Assembly (NCBI RefSeq): GCF_000246855.1
Contig: NC_016609.1
Coordinates: 2,604,001-2,668,000 of the forward strand
DNA from: Niastella koreensis GR20-10
Lineage (GTDB): Bacteria > Bacteroidota > Bacteroidia > Chitinophagales > Chitinophagaceae
DNA: 64,000 bases
Direction: 5' to 3'
The translations under genes were made by a program, and so were the position numbers. The notes beneath the pieces were generated by a model that saw nothing but the letters and a program-made list of their open reading frames with translations, had not been told where the DNA came from and searched no databases. Positions 25,206-34,033 of this stretch are shown in pieces. Numbering within the stretch: the first letter of the stretch is position 1; the number at the start of each line of letters is the position of its first letter.

Positions 25206-25303
25206 GGTTACCGGTTACCTGTTTCCGGTTACCGGGCAACACCTGCATAACGATATATAACCTGTATCCGGATCAACCCGGCGCCCGGTACCTGGTAACG
25301 GCA
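25206..25303. repeat. 3' word-repeat element, GGTTACCGG family
   Basis: GGTTACCGGTTACCTG and CCGGTTACCGGGCAAC words form the left arm and GCGCCCGGTACCTGGTAACGG the right arm, with AACCTGTATCCGG in the middle. Same word family as at 1551-1646, 23 kb away. Confidence 0.6.
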
Positions 25304-25371
25304 ACAAAAAAGGCCCGCCCAAAACTGGACAGGCCTGGTGTGTTGCACATGAAACGAAAGAAAGAAGGTTA

Positions 25372-25554
25372 ATGTGATAATTTGATAATGTGCTAATGTG
25401 AAAATGGAAATCCAGCATTTCGTTAACAACTACATTTTTGAGCGCTCGCCCATGCGGGCCAGGGCTGAGAGTCACTGAAATTGGTATACTATATGCGAAG
25501 CACTCACAAATGCTGTATTTCATTAGCTAATTATCGCATTATCGAGTTAGCTAA
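25372..25554. repeat. 3' word-repeat element, TGATAATGTGCTAATG family
   Basis: Left arm GTGATAATTTGATAATGTGC; right arm TTAGCTAATTATCGCATTATCGAG, reaching the stop codon of the receptor gene at 25555. TGTATTT at 25514-25520. Same word family as at 7324-7455. Confidence 0.65.
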
Positions 25555-28050
25555 TTATTCTTTATTGCCGGCTCCGCCGGCTCTGTTCTGTTCATCGGTA
25601 ACCCCGCTGGTGCGGCGGCGGGCCTGGGCTACCGAGCTTTTGCCAAAGCGGTAGCTGAAGGTGGCAGTAACATTTCTGTTATCCCATCGGTTATGAATTT
25701 TCACATCAATATCGCTGTATAAGGTTCGTCCGGTGAATTGCTGCCAGTGAAACGGGTCGCGAATGTTCAGTCGCACGGTGCCCTTCCCTTTCATTACCAG
25801 CTTTTGCCCGCCCAGGCTCATAAAATACATGGGGTCGGCAATGGTCAGCTGCTCAATTGTTTTGCCCCGGTACCAGCCGGTGAGCTCGGCACTCCACCCT
25901 TTTTTAAAGCTGAAGCTGTTACTAACGTTTACCAGTGCCGAAGTATAACCTATGTCGATGGGATCGTTTTTGCCGGTGTAGGAATTGTAATAAACGCCGG
26001 TATACCGGTTGTTGAACACATTTACAAACAGGTTTACGTTCCAGCCCTTTACCGGGGAAAAAGGTGCATTTACCGCCACCCCAATATTCTTGAGCCGCGC
26101 CACATTATCGGTAGTGAGATAAGTGATCCTTTTTTCGGTGTTCTGTTTTAACAGCTGCGAAATTACATCGTCTGTAACCGTGTAGTTGAGTGTAGTGGTA
26201 AACCTGCCACTGAGCGTATGCCTTAATTCCAGGTTGTTGGAATATTGTGGCAACAGGTATGGGTTGCCCTGGCGGTATTGTAACGAATCGAGGAACCAGA
26301 TAAACGGGTTCAGGTCCTGGTAATTGGGCCGCTCAATGCGCCGGCCGAACGACAGGGTAAATGAATGATTTTTATTTACGTCGTAATTGATATATCCCGT
26401 AGGGAACAGGTTGGTGTAATTGCGGGTAAAGCTGGAGTCATTGGTGACCTGGTTTCCCCGGGCATTGGTATTTTCAACACGCAGGCCGGCCTGTGCGCTC
26501 CATTTCTTCCATTTTTTGTTCAGGCTTATATAACCGGCATTGATATTTTCCCGGTAAATAAAATGGTTGCTGCGGTCGTCGGGTTTCCAGGTGCCGTTGT
26601 CGTTGCGCTGGTATTTTACTTCGTTATCGTTGGTTACATCACTTATTTTAATCCCGGCATCAAAGCGCAGGTTGTGTTTAAGCGGATGCACATAATCGCT
26701 TTTTATGGAATAAATATTTATGACGCCGGGAATATCACCGTATAAAGTAAGGTTGCCCAGGTTGTTGCCCATGCCATCGTAAATATATGTGTACAGGGTG
26801 TTTTTGGCGCTGTTGGTGTAACCCATATAATCCAGGTCTACCGTAAGCTCGCGCCCGCTGGAGTCGAATGAGTGTTTGTAATTTATATTGGCTGAGTAAT
26901 TATAGAAATCATTCTTGTTGTAGTTATTCGAGAGCAGTACTGATTCTGTACTGCCATCAGGTTGACTGATTACCTGGTTGCTGGTGGGCGTTGGCCGGCC
27001 AAAAAATCCAAAGCCGGACATTACTATGCCAATGACGTTCTTTTTATTAGCGTAATAATCGAAACCCATTTTCAGGGTGTGGTTGTTGTTGCGAAAATTA
27101 AAATCGGTATGGGTAAAAGAGGTGGAGTTCAGGGAGCCGTCTTTTTCATAAAACCGGCGGGTAAGGTCCAGGGCGCCACTATTTTCGCGGTAATTGTAAT
27201 TATAATTCCCAAACAGGTTCCATTTTCCTTTGCGGTAGTTGAGGTTGATGCTGCTGGTTGTTTTCAGCGGGAACAGCCATTCGTTGTTGCGTTTAAAAAA
27301 ACTAACGGTGCCACCCATGGTGGCGCTCCCATTCAACCCTTCGGCTAAACTTTTCTTTGTTTTGATGTTGATAATGCCCGAATTACCGCTTGCTTCATAA
27401 CGGGCCGGCGGGTTGGTCATGATCTCTATCTGGTCAAGGGCCGAGGCCGGCAGGTTCTTCAACACATTGGCCAGGTCAGCTGCCGACAAATAGGTAGGTT
27501 TGCCGTCGAGGAGGATCTTTACGCCCTGTTTTCCTTTTAAACTGATCTCCCCGTCATTACTAACGGTTATGCCGGGCGACTTTTCCAGCACTTCCATGGC
27601 GGATGCTCCGGCATTGGTAGGCGCCGCTTCTACATTCACTACCATACGATCGATCTTGTTTTCTATCAATGGCCTTTTACCGGTAACAGTTACAGCGCCC
27701 AGCGCTTTGGCTTCTGATTTTTTTAATTGAAAGGAAGGTATTTTATAAACTGCTGATGGCGCCAGGGTGAATTTTTTACTGCTTGTTTTGATAAATCCTA
27801 CTGCTGTAACAATTACAAAATAATCACCCTGGGCAAGGTTCTCAAATTCAAACAATCCAAATTTATCAGTTAAGGCAACTTTTAGAAGAGAAGAGTCTTT
27901 GGCCCGCTGCAGGGAGGCAGTGGCTGATTCTACCGGCTGGGCATTGTCATCGGTGATAACCCCGCTTACTTTACCAGATCTGCTTTGTGCATTCACTACA
28001 GAATATACAAAACACAACAAGACCAGTGGCCAGACAGATCTAATTTTCAT
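25555..28050 (-). CDS. Outer-membrane beta-barrel receptor (OMP_b-brl_3, TonB-like), paralogue A
   Basis: 831 residues from the ATG at 28050. Signal peptide, then a carboxypeptidase-regulatory-like domain (residues about 25-105, GVITDDNAQPVESATASLQR). A plug-like domain follows with NAGASAMEVLEKSPGI, GKQGVKILLDGKP and IEIMTNPPARYEASGNSGI, then a long C-terminal barrel. The last strand is followed by a short soluble tail with DEQNRAGG. It is clearly paralogous to the receptor at 28878-31337. Ligand unknown; no SusD-like lipoprotein is adjacent, so it is unlike a classical polysaccharide-utilisation pair. Confidence 0.88.
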   Translation of the reverse strand: MKIRSVWPLVLLCFVYSVVNAQSRSGKVSGVITDDNAQPVESATASLQRAKDSSLLKVALTDKFGLFEFENLAQGDYFVIVTAVGFIKTSSKKFTLAPSAVYKIPSFQLKKSEAKALGAVTVTGKRPLIENKIDRMVVNVEAAPTNAGASAMEVLEKSPGITVSNDGEISLKGKQGVKILLDGKPTYLSAADLANVLKNLPASALDQIEIMTNPPARYEASGNSGIINIKTKKSLAEGLNGSATMGGTVSFFKRNNEWLFPLKTTSSINLNYRKGKWNLFGNYNYNYRENSGALDLTRRFYEKDGSLNSTSFTHTDFNFRNNNHTLKMGFDYYANKKNVIGIVMSGFGFFGRPTPTSNQVISQPDGSTESVLLSNNYNKNDFYNYSANINYKHSFDSSGRELTVDLDYMGYTNSAKNTLYTYIYDGMGNNLGNLTLYGDIPGVINIYSIKSDYVHPLKHNLRFDAGIKISDVTNDNEVKYQRNDNGTWKPDDRSNHFIYRENINAGYISLNKKWKKWSAQAGLRVENTNARGNQVTNDSSFTRNYTNLFPTGYINYDVNKNHSFTLSFGRRIERPNYQDLNPFIWFLDSLQYRQGNPYLLPQYSNNLELRHTLSGRFTTTLNYTVTDDVISQLLKQNTEKRITYLTTDNVARLKNIGVAVNAPFSPVKGWNVNLFVNVFNNRYTGVYYNSYTGKNDPIDIGYTSALVNVSNSFSFKKGWSAELTGWYRGKTIEQLTIADPMYFMSLGGQKLVMKGKGTVRLNIRDPFHWQQFTGRTLYSDIDVKIHNRWDNRNVTATFSYRFGKSSVAQARRRTSGVTDEQNRAGGAGNKE

Positions 28051-28400
28051 GTGCAAAGTTAGTTGAAGGTTCTAACGGTGAATCACTGGTGTAAGATGCA
28101 ATGTATTTGCGAGATTAAAAAACGGTTAATGATAATCAGTATTTATACCTGTACAAGGGGAGTAATTTCCGTACCAATACACCAGCGGAAAAAATGCGGG
28201 AAGAAAGGAAGGTTCCCTACTGCGCTAAAGCATGCGCCTTCTCCGCCGGCTGGCGGATTCGGCAGCACCCGGACGGCGTGCAAAGCAAGGTTCAGGACAC
28301 AAATGTTCAATGGAAATGTATAAAAAGCTGACGATGGTCAGTAAAATTGGGGTGGTTCATCTACAGTTTCCCAACAATGTAAAACCTTATAAAAAAGTAA

Positions 28401-28422
28401 AGGCCCCATAGAAATGGGGCCT
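28401..28422 (-). terminator. Intrinsic terminator downstream of the mini-ORF
   Basis: AGGCCCCAT-TTCT-ATGGGGCCT-type 9-bp stem (plus-strand 28401-28422); on the minus strand it is followed by TTACTTTTTT. It ends a transcript coming from the region of 28500-28800, not from the receptor genes' coding sequence directly. Confidence 0.7.
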
Positions 28423-28505
28423 CGTTAACCAAAACTAACTGCTTATGAGAAAAACTGTATGACTGCTATTTATGAAGAAAGTTTATTTACTTAATTAATT
28501 GTTCT

Positions 28506-28574
28506 TTACATATATGAAATTCCACATCCTACCAGGTAAACAAGTGCTATTGCGATTAGTATTATCTTTCCCAT
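28506..28574 (-). CDS. Candidate 22-residue hydrophobic small protein
   Basis: ATG at 28574, stop at 28506. The product MGKIILIAIALVYLVGCGI-SYM is a single hydrophobic segment with one cysteine. A terminator follows 84 bases later on the same strand, showing that a transcript plausibly covers it. It is too short for statistics and no ribosome site can be judged in this phylum, so it is offered as a candidate only. Confidence 0.35.
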   Translation of the reverse strand: MGKIILIAIALVYLVGCGISYM

Positions 28575-28877
28575 TGTCCATTCTGTTTGTTTATTGCCGT
28601 TCTGTATATAAGACGCTTGAACGGCTAAAAAGGTTTCATTGTCCACTGTTAAAAAAAACTAAATACTCTTTTTGATTATTTCTTCCTTTCAAACAGTTAT
28701 TCTACCTAATTCAGAAACTGTGCCACGGTAACTAATTCAATTCTTAAAATCCTTTTAATCTTCTGTTTTTTTTCTGTTGTTTCCGTGCTCGTTATTAGGA
28801 CTTGCTTTTAGCGTGATGGTTTAACGAAAGTACTGTTGCAAATGTTAACCGCCTGTTATCGGGCCATAAAGCTTTCG

Positions 28878-31337
28878 TTAATTTCCCATATTAACGCGGT
28901 TTTGTTCGTCGCCGGCGCCGCCTTTTTTACGTTGACTATTGTTGCTTTTAATGGGCTTTCCAAACCGGTAACTAAAGGTGAGGTTGGCTACCCGGGTATC
29001 GCGACTGTTTCTGAACCGTGCTTCGGTTTCTTTAAAGTTGATATCGCCATGTGGTAGCTGGGTATACAGAATATCCCGCACATTGAATTTAACGGAGCCC
29101 TGTCCTTTTAACACTGTTTTTGAAATACCTGCTGACAGCTGTCCCATAGCAGCCAACAGTATTTGTCCTTCCACGCCTTTGCTCAGATACCAGCCGCTCA
29201 GTTCGGCGCCCCACCCTTTGTTAAAATTAAACTGGTTGTTAATATTAAAGTAGATGGTGCCTGCGGCCACATCCAGGTTTTCGCCATACAAATTGCCGGT
29301 ATAACGGGTGTAGCGATAGTTGGTATAAATCATACTGGTGAACCATTTGTTAACCGGGATCTGCGCATTTACCGAAATACCATAGTCCTCCCGTTTTCCG
29401 ATATTGTTTCTTTTTACAATGGTTGCATAGCCCGACTGATCGAATGTTTCGTTGAACAGGTTGCGGGTAATGCTGTAGTTAAGTGTAGTGGTGAGCTTGC
29501 CTTTAAATATATGGGTAAGCTCAATGTTATTTGAATACTGGGGTCTTAGGTAAGGGTTACCGGCTTCATATGTGTATTTATCAATAAAGAACATGAACGG
29601 GTTCAGGCTGGCATAACCGGGCCTGTCGATACGGCGGCCAAATGATAACCCAAACTGGTTGCTGCTATCGGCATTGTAACTGATATACACAGTGGGGAAC
29701 CAGCTATTGTAAGAGCGTTGAAAAGAGGAGTCGGGTTTCACGGGGTTACCGTACTGATTGCCTTTGTAGTTTGTATTTTCATAACGCAAACCCGATTGTA
29801 ACCCCCATTTTTTTGTAAACTGTTTGTTGAAGCTTATATAGGCAGCATTAATGTTTTCTTTATAATCGAAATGATTTGTTTTGCCGGTATCGATCGCCCA
29901 TTCATAGTTCTTGAACAGGGTGTAGTCGGCTTTGTTTACTGTTTGTACATAACTGGTTTTCCAACCGGCTTCTATTTTGCCATTGTTTTTCAGGGGATGG
30001 GTGTAATCCATTTTTGCTGAGTAAATGTTCACCTTTACAGGCAATACGCCCTGTAACTGGTCATCGCTGAGTTTGGTCCAATTCGGTTCATACGAGTTGT
30101 TGTAAAAATGCTGGTTGTTCGGGTTGTCATATACGATATAGTCCAGGTCGGTGGTCAGTTCGCGGCCGGTGGTGTCGAACTGGTGGCGCATATTCAGGTT
30201 AACACTGGCGTTCTTCCAAATGCCGTGAATATTTGAGCTGGCAGTAACAATGGAATCGGTGTTGTATTCCGGGTCTTTAAGATAGCTGGTATTGGTGTTA
30301 ATGCTTTTTTCAGGATTGTATACACCGCTCAGGACAAAACCCAGGGTTGTTTTATTGTTTACGAAATAATCCATTCCCAGTTTCAGGTTGTTGTTGATAT
30401 TGTAGCGTTTCATATAGGCTACCTGTTCAAAGATGGCATTGGTGGTTCCATCGTCGTTTTTATAGCGGCGGAAGATTTCCAGTTGCTGAAAATTCTTGTT
30501 CCAGCCGTAACTGTAATTACTGAACAGGTTTACTTTTCCGTTGCGGTAATTGAGGCTGATGCTTTCATTGGTTTTGAAGTATACCCCCTGCCCTACGCCG
30601 GCGCTCAGGTTGCCGTTAAAGCCTTTTACTTTGTTCTTTTTGGTTTTGATGTTAATGATACCGGCATTGCCTGCGGCATCATAGCGTGCTGGCGGGTTGG
30701 TCATGATCTCTATTTGCTCCAGCTGCGAGGCCTGCATGCCTTTCAGCATATTGGCCAGGTCGGCGCCGCTGAGGTAAGCCGGCCGGCCGTCGATCAATAC
30801 AATCACATTTTGTTTTCCTTTCAGGCTGATGTTCCCGTCTTTATCAACCTGGATGCCGGGCGATTTTTCCAGGGCCTCCAGGGCATTGGCGCCGGTGTTG
30901 CTTATAAAGGCGTCTACATTCACTACGGTGCGGTCGATCTTTTGCTCAACCATGGGTTTGCGGGCGCTGATGGTCACCGCTTTCAGGTTGTTGTTGCGTT
31001 CATTGAGCACGATGGCGGGTAATTCAATTACCGGGTTTTCGGCTGAAATGGTAAAAGGGGCGGAATATTGTTTTTCATATCCAACCGCCGATGCGGCTAC
31101 CAGGTAGCGCCCTTTAGGCGGGTTCTCGAACGAATACTGTCCTTCCTGATCGGTAACGGACATCTTTACTACACTGGAATCTTTGGCCTTTAACAGGGTT
31201 ATAGTGGCGGCAGACAGGGCTGATTGGTTGGTGGCTGATACTTTCCCTTTGAGCTTTGAGGTATTGGTGTTTTGTGCCCTGCTTATTAACGATACTGTTA
31301 ACAGCATGATTATAAACAGGTTGATTGGCGTTCTCAT
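28878..31337 (-). CDS. Outer-membrane beta-barrel receptor (OMP_b-brl_3, TonB-like), paralogue B
   Basis: 819 residues from the ATG at 31337, giving a standard signal peptide (MRTPINLFIIMLLTVSLISRAQ). Domains match paralogue A in order: carboxypeptidase-regulatory-like (about 28-110), plug-like with NTGANALEALEKSPGI and IEIMTNPPARYDAAGNAGI, and a barrel. The C-terminal tail again has DEQNRV after the last strand. A -7 box (TACTTTTG, minus, 31383-31390) would give a leader of about 45 bases. Ligand unknown. Confidence 0.88.
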   Translation of the reverse strand: MRTPINLFIIMLLTVSLISRAQNTNTSKLKGKVSATNQSALSAATITLLKAKDSSVVKMSVTDQEGQYSFENPPKGRYLVAASAVGYEKQYSAPFTISAENPVIELPAIVLNERNNNLKAVTISARKPMVEQKIDRTVVNVDAFISNTGANALEALEKSPGIQVDKDGNISLKGKQNVIVLIDGRPAYLSGADLANMLKGMQASQLEQIEIMTNPPARYDAAGNAGIINIKTKKNKVKGFNGNLSAGVGQGVYFKTNESISLNYRNGKVNLFSNYSYGWNKNFQQLEIFRRYKNDDGTTNAIFEQVAYMKRYNINNNLKLGMDYFVNNKTTLGFVLSGVYNPEKSINTNTSYLKDPEYNTDSIVTASSNIHGIWKNASVNLNMRHQFDTTGRELTTDLDYIVYDNPNNQHFYNNSYEPNWTKLSDDQLQGVLPVKVNIYSAKMDYTHPLKNNGKIEAGWKTSYVQTVNKADYTLFKNYEWAIDTGKTNHFDYKENINAAYISFNKQFTKKWGLQSGLRYENTNYKGNQYGNPVKPDSSFQRSYNSWFPTVYISYNADSSNQFGLSFGRRIDRPGYASLNPFMFFIDKYTYEAGNPYLRPQYSNNIELTHIFKGKLTTTLNYSITRNLFNETFDQSGYATIVKRNNIGKREDYGISVNAQIPVNKWFTSMIYTNYRYTRYTGNLYGENLDVAAGTIYFNINNQFNFNKGWGAELSGWYLSKGVEGQILLAAMGQLSAGISKTVLKGQGSVKFNVRDILYTQLPHGDINFKETEARFRNSRDTRVANLTFSYRFGKPIKSNNSQRKKGGAGDEQNRVNMGN

Positions 31338-31737
31338 GACTTTGTTTGGTTGGTTGAATACTTTGCTTAATAGATTACAGTTCAAAAGTAGGTACTATGC
31401 AATGTAAAGTACTTGCTTTTGTGGCGAATGGTAAGTTTTACTGATATCCGGAAATAATTGACATGTTGGTAGGACGCACAGGCTTGCCTGGGGTTACACT
31501 TGCCGGTTGTTTTGGGATGAATGGCGGCCAGGCCGGTTAAGCGGATACCCCCAAGCGAAAAAATGCGTAAACGGACTACTAACGGTGTGTTATAAAATGA
31601 TGAATTATAGCCGAAATGGTTAAGAACATCGAAGATTGGCTTCCGAACATCGAAACCTGTGATATTTTGAGCGATATTGGTTTTAACTTGCGGCCAGTTA
31701 CATTTTTCATGGACCCCTTTTAAAATTGAGTATCCCT
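31338..31737. other. 400-base divergent spacer
   Basis: Separates receptor B from a divergent secreted-protein gene. It contains a -7 box for receptor B (31383-31390) and a promoter for the plus-strand gene (31677-31706). No word repeat is present and no coding frame is supported. Confidence 0.5.
31677..31706 (+). promoter_or_regulatory. Candidate promoter of the secreted-protein gene
   Basis: TTG (31677-31679), 19-base spacer, TACATTTT (31699-31706; one mismatch to TAnnTTTG). Predicted start near 31712, 26 bases before the ATG. Confidence 0.4.
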
Positions 31738-32244
31738 ATGACCAATCGTTTCCTGATCATGGCTCTATGCCTATGCCTTTCTGTATCCGCATTTGCCTAC
31801 AGAGACCCCAACAAAGCTCCTCACAAGGACTGGAGCACCGTATTAACCCGCAACAAAGTTGGAAAGAAGTACGTTTTTGACCGTTCTAAAAAAGGACAGT
31901 ACAACCAAACGGAACTTACCTACCTGGGAAAAATCAAGACCAATGACGGCCGCATCTTTAAAGTGGTGACTTCTACCGTTTTCTTTGGTAATTCCCCGGC
32001 AGCTACCAACAAAGTAGTGGTATTCAACAGCAAGAACCAATATGTAGGCAATTATGCTTTTGGCGCTGATTTCAACCTGCCGAAGAAGATTGTAAACAAC
32101 GAGCTGGTGTTCGATCATAAAGACACAGGCGGGCTTTGCGATCCTTCTGTGGTAAACCGCATCAGTTTCGAGGATGGTTTACCCAAGCAAATGTTTGTTG
32201 AGTGCAGAAATAAGCAAGGAGACCTGTACAGTTTTAGCGATTAA
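31738..32244 (+). CDS. Small secreted protein, unknown
   Basis: 168 residues from the ATG at 31738, with a signal peptide (MTNRFLIMALCLCLSVSAFA). The mature part is polar and beta-rich: KVVTSTVFFGNSPAATNKVVVFN, YVGNYAFGADFNLPKKI and CDPSVVNRISFEDGLPKQ. Two cysteines (in GLCDPS and FVECRN) could form a disulfide. I recognise no family. It is monocistronic with its own promoter and a GC-rich terminator. Confidence 0.7.
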   Translation: MTNRFLIMALCLCLSVSAFAYRDPNKAPHKDWSTVLTRNKVGKKYVFDRSKKGQYNQTELTYLGKIKTNDGRIFKVVTSTVFFGNSPAATNKVVVFNSKNQYVGNYAFGADFNLPKKIVNNELVFDHKDTGGLCDPSVVNRISFEDGLPKQMFVECRNKQGDLYSFSD

Positions 32245-32269
32245 AAATTTACCCCAAACCGTAGTAAGA

Positions 32270-32302
32270 GCCCCTGGAGCAACTATTTGTTTTTCCAGGG
32301 GC
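32270..32302 (+). terminator. Terminator of the secreted-protein gene
   Basis: GCCCCTGGA and its complement TCCAGGGGC flank a 15-base loop; GTTTCG follows. It lies 26 bases past the stop. Confidence 0.65.
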
Positions 32303-32319
32303 GTTTCGATTAGGAGAGG

Positions 32320-32509
32320 CAGCTCAAGCTTCAAGCCACAAGCTGCAAGTAAATACCGGGTTAAAGCCTAAAGGTTAAAGGCTAAAGCCTTTAATACAAA
32401 AACCCGAATACGAAAATATATTTCGTATTCGGGTTTTGCATTATGCTTTTGGCTTTGGGCTTTTACCTTTTGGCTTTAGGCTTTCGCCTTTAAGCCTTTA
32501 TGCTAGGCT
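32320..32509. repeat. 3' word-repeat element, TTAAAGCCTAAAGG family
   Basis: AAGCTTCAAGCCACAAGCTGC and TTAAAGCCTAAAGG words left, TTTGGCTTTAGGC words right, nested around a terminator hairpin at 32401-32435. AAATACC lies near 32350. The stop codon of lgt (32503) is inside the right arm. Confidence 0.65.
32401..32435. terminator. Bidirectional terminator between convergent genes
   Basis: AACCCGAATACGAAA and its complement around a short AT loop give a 15-bp stem. T-runs follow on both strands, so it can end both the secreted-protein transcript and lgt. Confidence 0.75.
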
Positions 32510-33807
32510 TTTGCAGCAAGTGCAGTTTCGTATTTTTTCTTGGAAATAACGTATAGTGTACCGCCGCCGATTATCAGTAACACCGCAATAATCTCGGCCT
32601 GGGTGGGGTGAAAACCAAAAATGGAGTACTTGGTGTTAACCCTGATCTGTTCTACAAAAAAGCGTTCAATCCCATTTACTATAAGATATACGCCAAACAA
32701 AGTGCCCGGTGCTTTTAGCTTTTTTCGCAACGACCATAGTAACAGGAAGAGGAAAAAGGAAACCACCGTTTCATAAAAAGGCGTTGGGAATACCGGTATG
32801 GGCAACTGATTGCAGTATTGATCTCCGGTACAACCAGGTATAGGTGCACCTTCGTTTACCACGTTGTGCGGATAGGAATACGCAAACAGCCAGTCGGGCA
32901 ACCAACCGGGGGCCTTTACACTGGCATGCGGAATTTCGGATGTATTCTGTACCTGGAAATTTCTTAAATAAAAGTTGCCGTGCGATTGCAGGGTGCGCTG
33001 AAACGTAGCGGTATCGGCCAGCACCACTTTTGATTTTGGTCCGGGCTCGGTTACATAAGCGCTGTTTAAAATACCCCAGTCGCCATCACCGGCCACCTGG
33101 CAACCGATACGGCCAAGCGAATAGGCCAGAATAAGTGCTGGTGCAATAGCATCGCACAATAGTGTGAAATTGATCTTATGTTTACGGGTATAGAACCAGA
33201 TGGCTACGGCAGCGCAAATAAGTCCACCGTAAAAGGTTAACCCGCTGAATGATAACAATGCCTCGATGGGATTGGCTACAAAGTCGTTCCAGTTTTCGAG
33301 GTTATGGAAAATTTTCGCGCCCAGAAATCCAAACAGGGCGGCATAGATCACCAGGTCGCCTACCCGATCGTGTGGCCAGATGCGAATGGTGCGCTCTTCA
33401 GGCTTATCCAGTTTTTGTTTGTGTTTTTCCCACCATTTCAACCCGGCAAACAAAATACCCAGCCCTATACCTACCGGCCAGTTGCCATCCGCTGAAAAAA
33501 TGAATTGTTGCGGGTCGCCGCTGGCGTTACCTGAAATAAATAAACCTATGATCTTATAGCCTAATAAAAAACCGAGCAAAAAGTTCAGCAACAACTCCCC
33601 TGCACTGGCTGGTTTGCCTACCACCATTTTAACATCCTGACCTGTTAACAAACCTGCTCTTTCCTTGCGTTTTAATTCAATGGTCAAAACATAGGCCGCA
33701 GCCAAAAAAGACAGGGCTACGAAAAAACCGAATGAATTGATGAAACGAAGTCCGCCAGGGGCTTTACCAAAAAAATCCTTAAAAGCGTAATATAGGTTTG
33801 GATACAT
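32503..33807 (-). CDS. lgt: Prolipoprotein diacylglyceryl transferase, long form
   Basis: 434 residues, about 150 more than the E. coli enzyme. It transfers diacylglycerol from phosphatidylglycerol to the lipobox cysteine of prolipoproteins. SGLTFYGGLICAAVAIWFY corresponds to the HGGL block (His replaced by Tyr), YSLGRIGCQVAGDGDWG to the GRIGN-x-x-N-G-E block (Asn replaced by Gln) and GIERFFVEQIR to the Arg-Phe-x-x-Glu block. A roughly 100-residue periplasmic insertion (LNSAYVTEP to CNQLPIPVF) separates the last two. Such long forms are usual in Bacteroidota; activity is inferred. Confidence 0.85.
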   Translation of the reverse strand: MYPNLYYAFKDFFGKAPGGLRFINSFGFFVALSFLAAAYVLTIELKRKERAGLLTGQDVKMVVGKPASAGELLLNFLLGFLLGYKIIGLFISGNASGDPQQFIFSADGNWPVGIGLGILFAGLKWWEKHKQKLDKPEERTIRIWPHDRVGDLVIYAALFGFLGAKIFHNLENWNDFVANPIEALLSFSGLTFYGGLICAAVAIWFYTRKHKINFTLLCDAIAPALILAYSLGRIGCQVAGDGDWGILNSAYVTEPGPKSKVVLADTATFQRTLQSHGNFYLRNFQVQNTSEIPHASVKAPGWLPDWLFAYSYPHNVVNEGAPIPGCTGDQYCNQLPIPVFPTPFYETVVSFFLFLLLWSLRKKLKAPGTLFGVYLIVNGIERFFVEQIRVNTKYSIFGFHPTQAEIIAVLLIIGGGTLYVISKKKYETALAAKA

Positions 33808-33866
33808 GTATCAGGAATAGATTTTAATCTACCAATAAATTCAATAAAGGTGCAATGATAAGGAAA

Positions 33867-33960
33867 CCAATTGACAATTGCCAATCGGTTCTCAAACCGG
33901 GGTCAGCCTGACTGCAAACGAACGTTCCGCATTTGCGAATTATTGCCTATTGACTATTGC
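33867..33960. repeat. 3' word-repeat element, CCAATTGACAATTGCC family
   Basis: CCAATTGACAATTGCC words and complementary GCCTATTGACTATTGC words, with GGTTCTCAAACCGG between. It lies immediately beyond the bacilliredoxin terminator. Same word family as at 11127-11241 and 44900-44989. Confidence 0.6.
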
Positions 33961-33968
33961 AACAAAAA

Positions 33969-33992
33969 AACCCTCTCAGGAATGAGAGGGTT
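33969..33992 (-). terminator. Terminator of the bacilliredoxin gene
   Basis: AACCCTCTCA-TTCC-TGAGAGGGTT: a perfect 10-bp stem on the minus strand followed by TTTTTTTG, 42 bases after the stop. Confidence 0.85.
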
Positions 33993-34033
33993 CATCACTA
34001 TGAACAAAGCTGAATTAATCAGCTAAGAAATTT

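Larger units (their letters stand above)
25143..25554. other. 412-base spacer with two word repeats
   Basis: No gene is supported. It holds two different word-repeat elements (25206-25303 and 25372-25554) and a GC-rich stretch at 25311-25340 (AAAAAAGGCCCGCCC). Short ORFs here consist of repeat sequence. Confidence 0.55.
28051..28877. other. 827-base spacer between the two receptor paralogues
   Basis: Mostly without supported coding. It holds a GC-rich palindrome TCCGCCGGCTGGCGGA (28242-28257), a terminator hairpin for the minus strand (28401-28422) and a tiny hydrophobic ORF (28506-28574). It also holds a 180-base T-rich region on the plus strand (28625-28800). A -7-like TAACTTTG lies 4 bases before the paralogue A start. 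Confidence 0.5.

Noticed and set aside
28054-28061. -7 promoter box TAACTTTG for receptor A
   Set aside because: It is only 4 bases from the start codon and has no -33 partner, so it would need a leaderless transcript.
28063-28323. 86-residue plus-strand ORF between the two receptors
   Set aside because: Composition is not protein-like (scattered Cys, Arg and Pro), no family resemblance; it contains a palindromic repeat.
30483-31022. 179-residue plus-strand ORF antisense to receptor B
   Set aside because: It is a shadow frame of the well-supported receptor on the minus strand.
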